Positions 5,392-6,625 of a stretch of 6,625 nt of DNA are shown here, one piece after another. The notes beneath the pieces are model-generated. The model saw only the letters and a program-made list of their open reading frames with translations. It did no database searches and was not told where the DNA came from. The stretch spans positions 1 to 6,625 of the forward strand of contig JBEKKU010000128.1 in NCBI GenBank assembly GCA_050010575.1, written 5' to 3'. Position 1 is the stretch's first letter. Each line of letters opens with the position of its first letter. Position numbers and translations under genes: made by a program. The stretch comes from Palsa-1188 sp050010575 (lineage in GTDB: Bacteria > Bacillota > DSM-12270 > Thermacetogeniales > Thermacetogeniaceae).

Positions 5392-6625
5392 CTAGCGGAG
5401 AGGGAAGTTTAGGCAGGAGGCGAACAGGTGGCTGAAGTTCGGATAGGCGCTGAGCTCGATATACTCGGTAAAGTCGGCGATCATCGCCGCCCGTTGGTAT
5501 TCACTGCGCGACAGCAATGCGGCCTTGGCCCCAGCCCCGGCGGCATTGCCCACAGGCCTCACCCGGCTCTCCAGGGCCTGGGGAATCAGGCCGATGGTGC
5601 AGGCGCTGTGGGGGTCGAGGTAATTACCAAAGGCGCCTGCCAGCAGCACCTGCGTCACTTCATCGAGACCGCAGCCGAGCCGCTCCAACAGCGCCTGGAT
5701 CCCGGCAGCAATGGCTCCCTTGGCCAACTGCAACTCCCGGATGTCGCTCTGGGTAATCAGGATTGGCCGGCCGTCTACTGTCTCCGGCGCAGTTGCCAGC
5801 ACGAAGGCCTTGACGCCGCTTTCCAGCTTCACGCTCCGATCGGCATAGCGTTCCGCTCCCGCCGTCAACTGATCCGGGGCCAGGATCCGTCCCCTGAAAT
5901 CTATAATACCCTGTTGTAGGAGTCCAGCTATCGCATCCAACAGGCCTGACCCGCAGATGCCTTGAGCCCGGCCGCCTCCAATGACAGTGAATTTGACGCC
6001 GTCATCGAAACGTACATGATCGATCGCCCCGATCGTGCCGCGCATGCCGCCACTGATCTGGGCACCCTCAAAGGCAGGCCCGGCCGCTGTGGAGCAAGCC
6101 ACCAGGCGCTCCTTGGAGCCCAATACGATCTCCCCATTGGTGCCGATATCGATCGCCAGCTTAATGCCCTCGCTCCAATCGAGGTCCGTGGCCAGCAGCA
6201 CCCCTACCGTGTCCGCGCCCACGTAACCCGCAATATTGGGCAGCACGTAGACCATACCCGCCGGGTTAACCTGCAGTCCCAATTCCCTCGCAGTCAATGC
6301 CATCGGTTGCTGGAGCACCGGAATGTAGGGCGCCAGAGCCAGATTCCTGGGGTTTATCCCCAGGAACAGGTGGTGCATGGTGGTGTTGCCGACCACGGAG
6401 ACGGTGTAGATATCCTCCTGTTGCACTCCGACCTGTCCGACCGCCTCACCGATCAGGCTGTTGATCTCCGAAATGATCGCCTCATGCAGCTCTGCCAGAC
6501 CGCTCTCTTCCCGTGCTGCAAGAGCGATCCGGGTGATCACATCGGCGCCGTACCTGGTCTGGGGGTTCAAAGCCGATACTGCGGCTAACTCCTGTCCTGT
6601 TCGGAGATCCAACAAATAACCGACC
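5392..6625 (-). CDS. RACo-like reductive activator of corrinoid proteins (ASKHA ATPase, DUF4445), C-terminal part
   Basis: About 410 codons are visible and the frame is open to the right edge, so the N-terminus is missing from the window, not from the gene. The family uses ATP hydrolysis and an N-terminal [2Fe-2S] domain to bring inactive Co(II) corrinoid methyl carriers back to Co(I), for example in the Wood-Ljungdahl pathway or in methylamine/methoxy methyltransferase systems. Counting from the TTG at 6615, visible motifs are ALNPQTRYGADVITRI (15-30), VVGNTTMHHLFLGINP (74-89), AIDIGTNGEIVLG (154-166, first phosphate loop), CSTAAGPAFEGAQISGGMRG (174-193), GICGSGLLDA (219-228), LLAGAFGNYLDP (324-335) and VGNAAGAGAKAAL (355-367). 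These are the middle and DUF4445 domains in order and intact. The ferredoxin domain, if present, is upstream of 6625. The TTG at 6615 is not a real start, as coding similarity continues (V-G-Y-L before it). The corrinoid partner is not visible. It is convergent with the rubrerythrin gene. Confidence 0.92.
   Translation of the reverse strand, partial: VGYLLDLRTGQELAAVSALNPQTRYGADVITRIALAAREESGLAELHEAIISEINSLIGEAVGQVGVQQEDIYTVSVVGNTTMHHLFLGINPRNLALAPYIPVLQQPMALTARELGLQVNPAGMVYVLPNIAGYVGADTVGVLLATDLDWSEGIKLAIDIGTNGEIVLGSKERLVACSTAAGPAFEGAQISGGMRGTIGAIDHVRFDDGVKFTVIGGGRAQGICGSGLLDAIAGLLQQGIIDFRGRILAPDQLTAGAERYADRSVKLESGVKAFVLATAPETVDGRPILITQSDIRELQLAKGAIAAGIQALLERLGCGLDEVTQVLLAGAFGNYLDPHSACTIGLIPQALESRVRPVGNAAGAGAKAALLSRSEYQRAAMIADFTEYIELSAYPNFSHLFASCLNFPLR

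Noticed and set aside
5962..6588. 208-codon open frame on the plus strand
   Set aside because: It lies entirely antisense to the well-supported RACo-like gene; its composition is that of a GC-rich shadow and no motif is visible. The same holds for the plus-strand frame at 5428-5919.

Overview
The window most likely comes from an anaerobic, endospore-forming Firmicute (a Clostridia or Negativicutes type lineage). This rests on a CotF-type spore coat gene with a small coat-like partner, a class I preQ1 riboswitch, a PerR/rubrerythrin peroxide-defence pair, strong AGGAGG-type ribosome binding sites, and a RACo-type corrinoid-protein activator of the kind found in acetogens and methylotrophic anaerobes. 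The species cannot be fixed from the sequence. No insertion sequence, CRISPR array, tRNA or rRNA is visible.

Layout, left to right. Positions 1-868 hold a queuosine-precursor unit on the minus strand: a class I preQ1 riboswitch covering the ribosome binding site, a YhhQ-family precursor transporter, and the first 43 codons of queF (NADPH-dependent preQ0 reductase), which runs off the left edge. queF appears to start at a rare ATT codon, with its Shine-Dalgarno inside the last codons of the transporter gene. Positions 1007-3478 (or 3595) hold a minus-strand pair: a processive/MGDG-synthase-like glycosyltransferase followed by a GNAT-fold protein of the YghO type. Positions 3626-4184 hold a minus-strand pair of small spore-coat-like proteins ending in a clear intrinsic terminator. 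Divergent from these, positions 4342-5369 hold a plus-strand peroxide-stress unit: a near-consensus sigma-A promoter overlapped by two PerR-box-like palindromes, perR, a short rubrerythrin with no rubredoxin domain, and a bidirectional terminator. Positions 5392-6625 hold the C-terminal two thirds of a RACo-like ATPase on the minus strand, which enters from the right edge.

How the genes fit together. The YhhQ/QueF unit forms a feedback loop: precursor is imported, QueF makes preQ1, and preQ1 bound to the leader should block translation. PerR should repress its own operon and release it, with the rubrerythrin, under peroxide. The coat pair belongs to sporulation. The glycosyltransferase and GNAT-like pair is the least explained part of the window, possibly an envelope or spore glycolipid function. 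I see no convincing wholly new system. The best items for a second look are the riboswitch, the ATT start of queF, the self-regulated PerR/minimal-rubrerythrin operon, and the glycosyltransferase/YghO-like pair.
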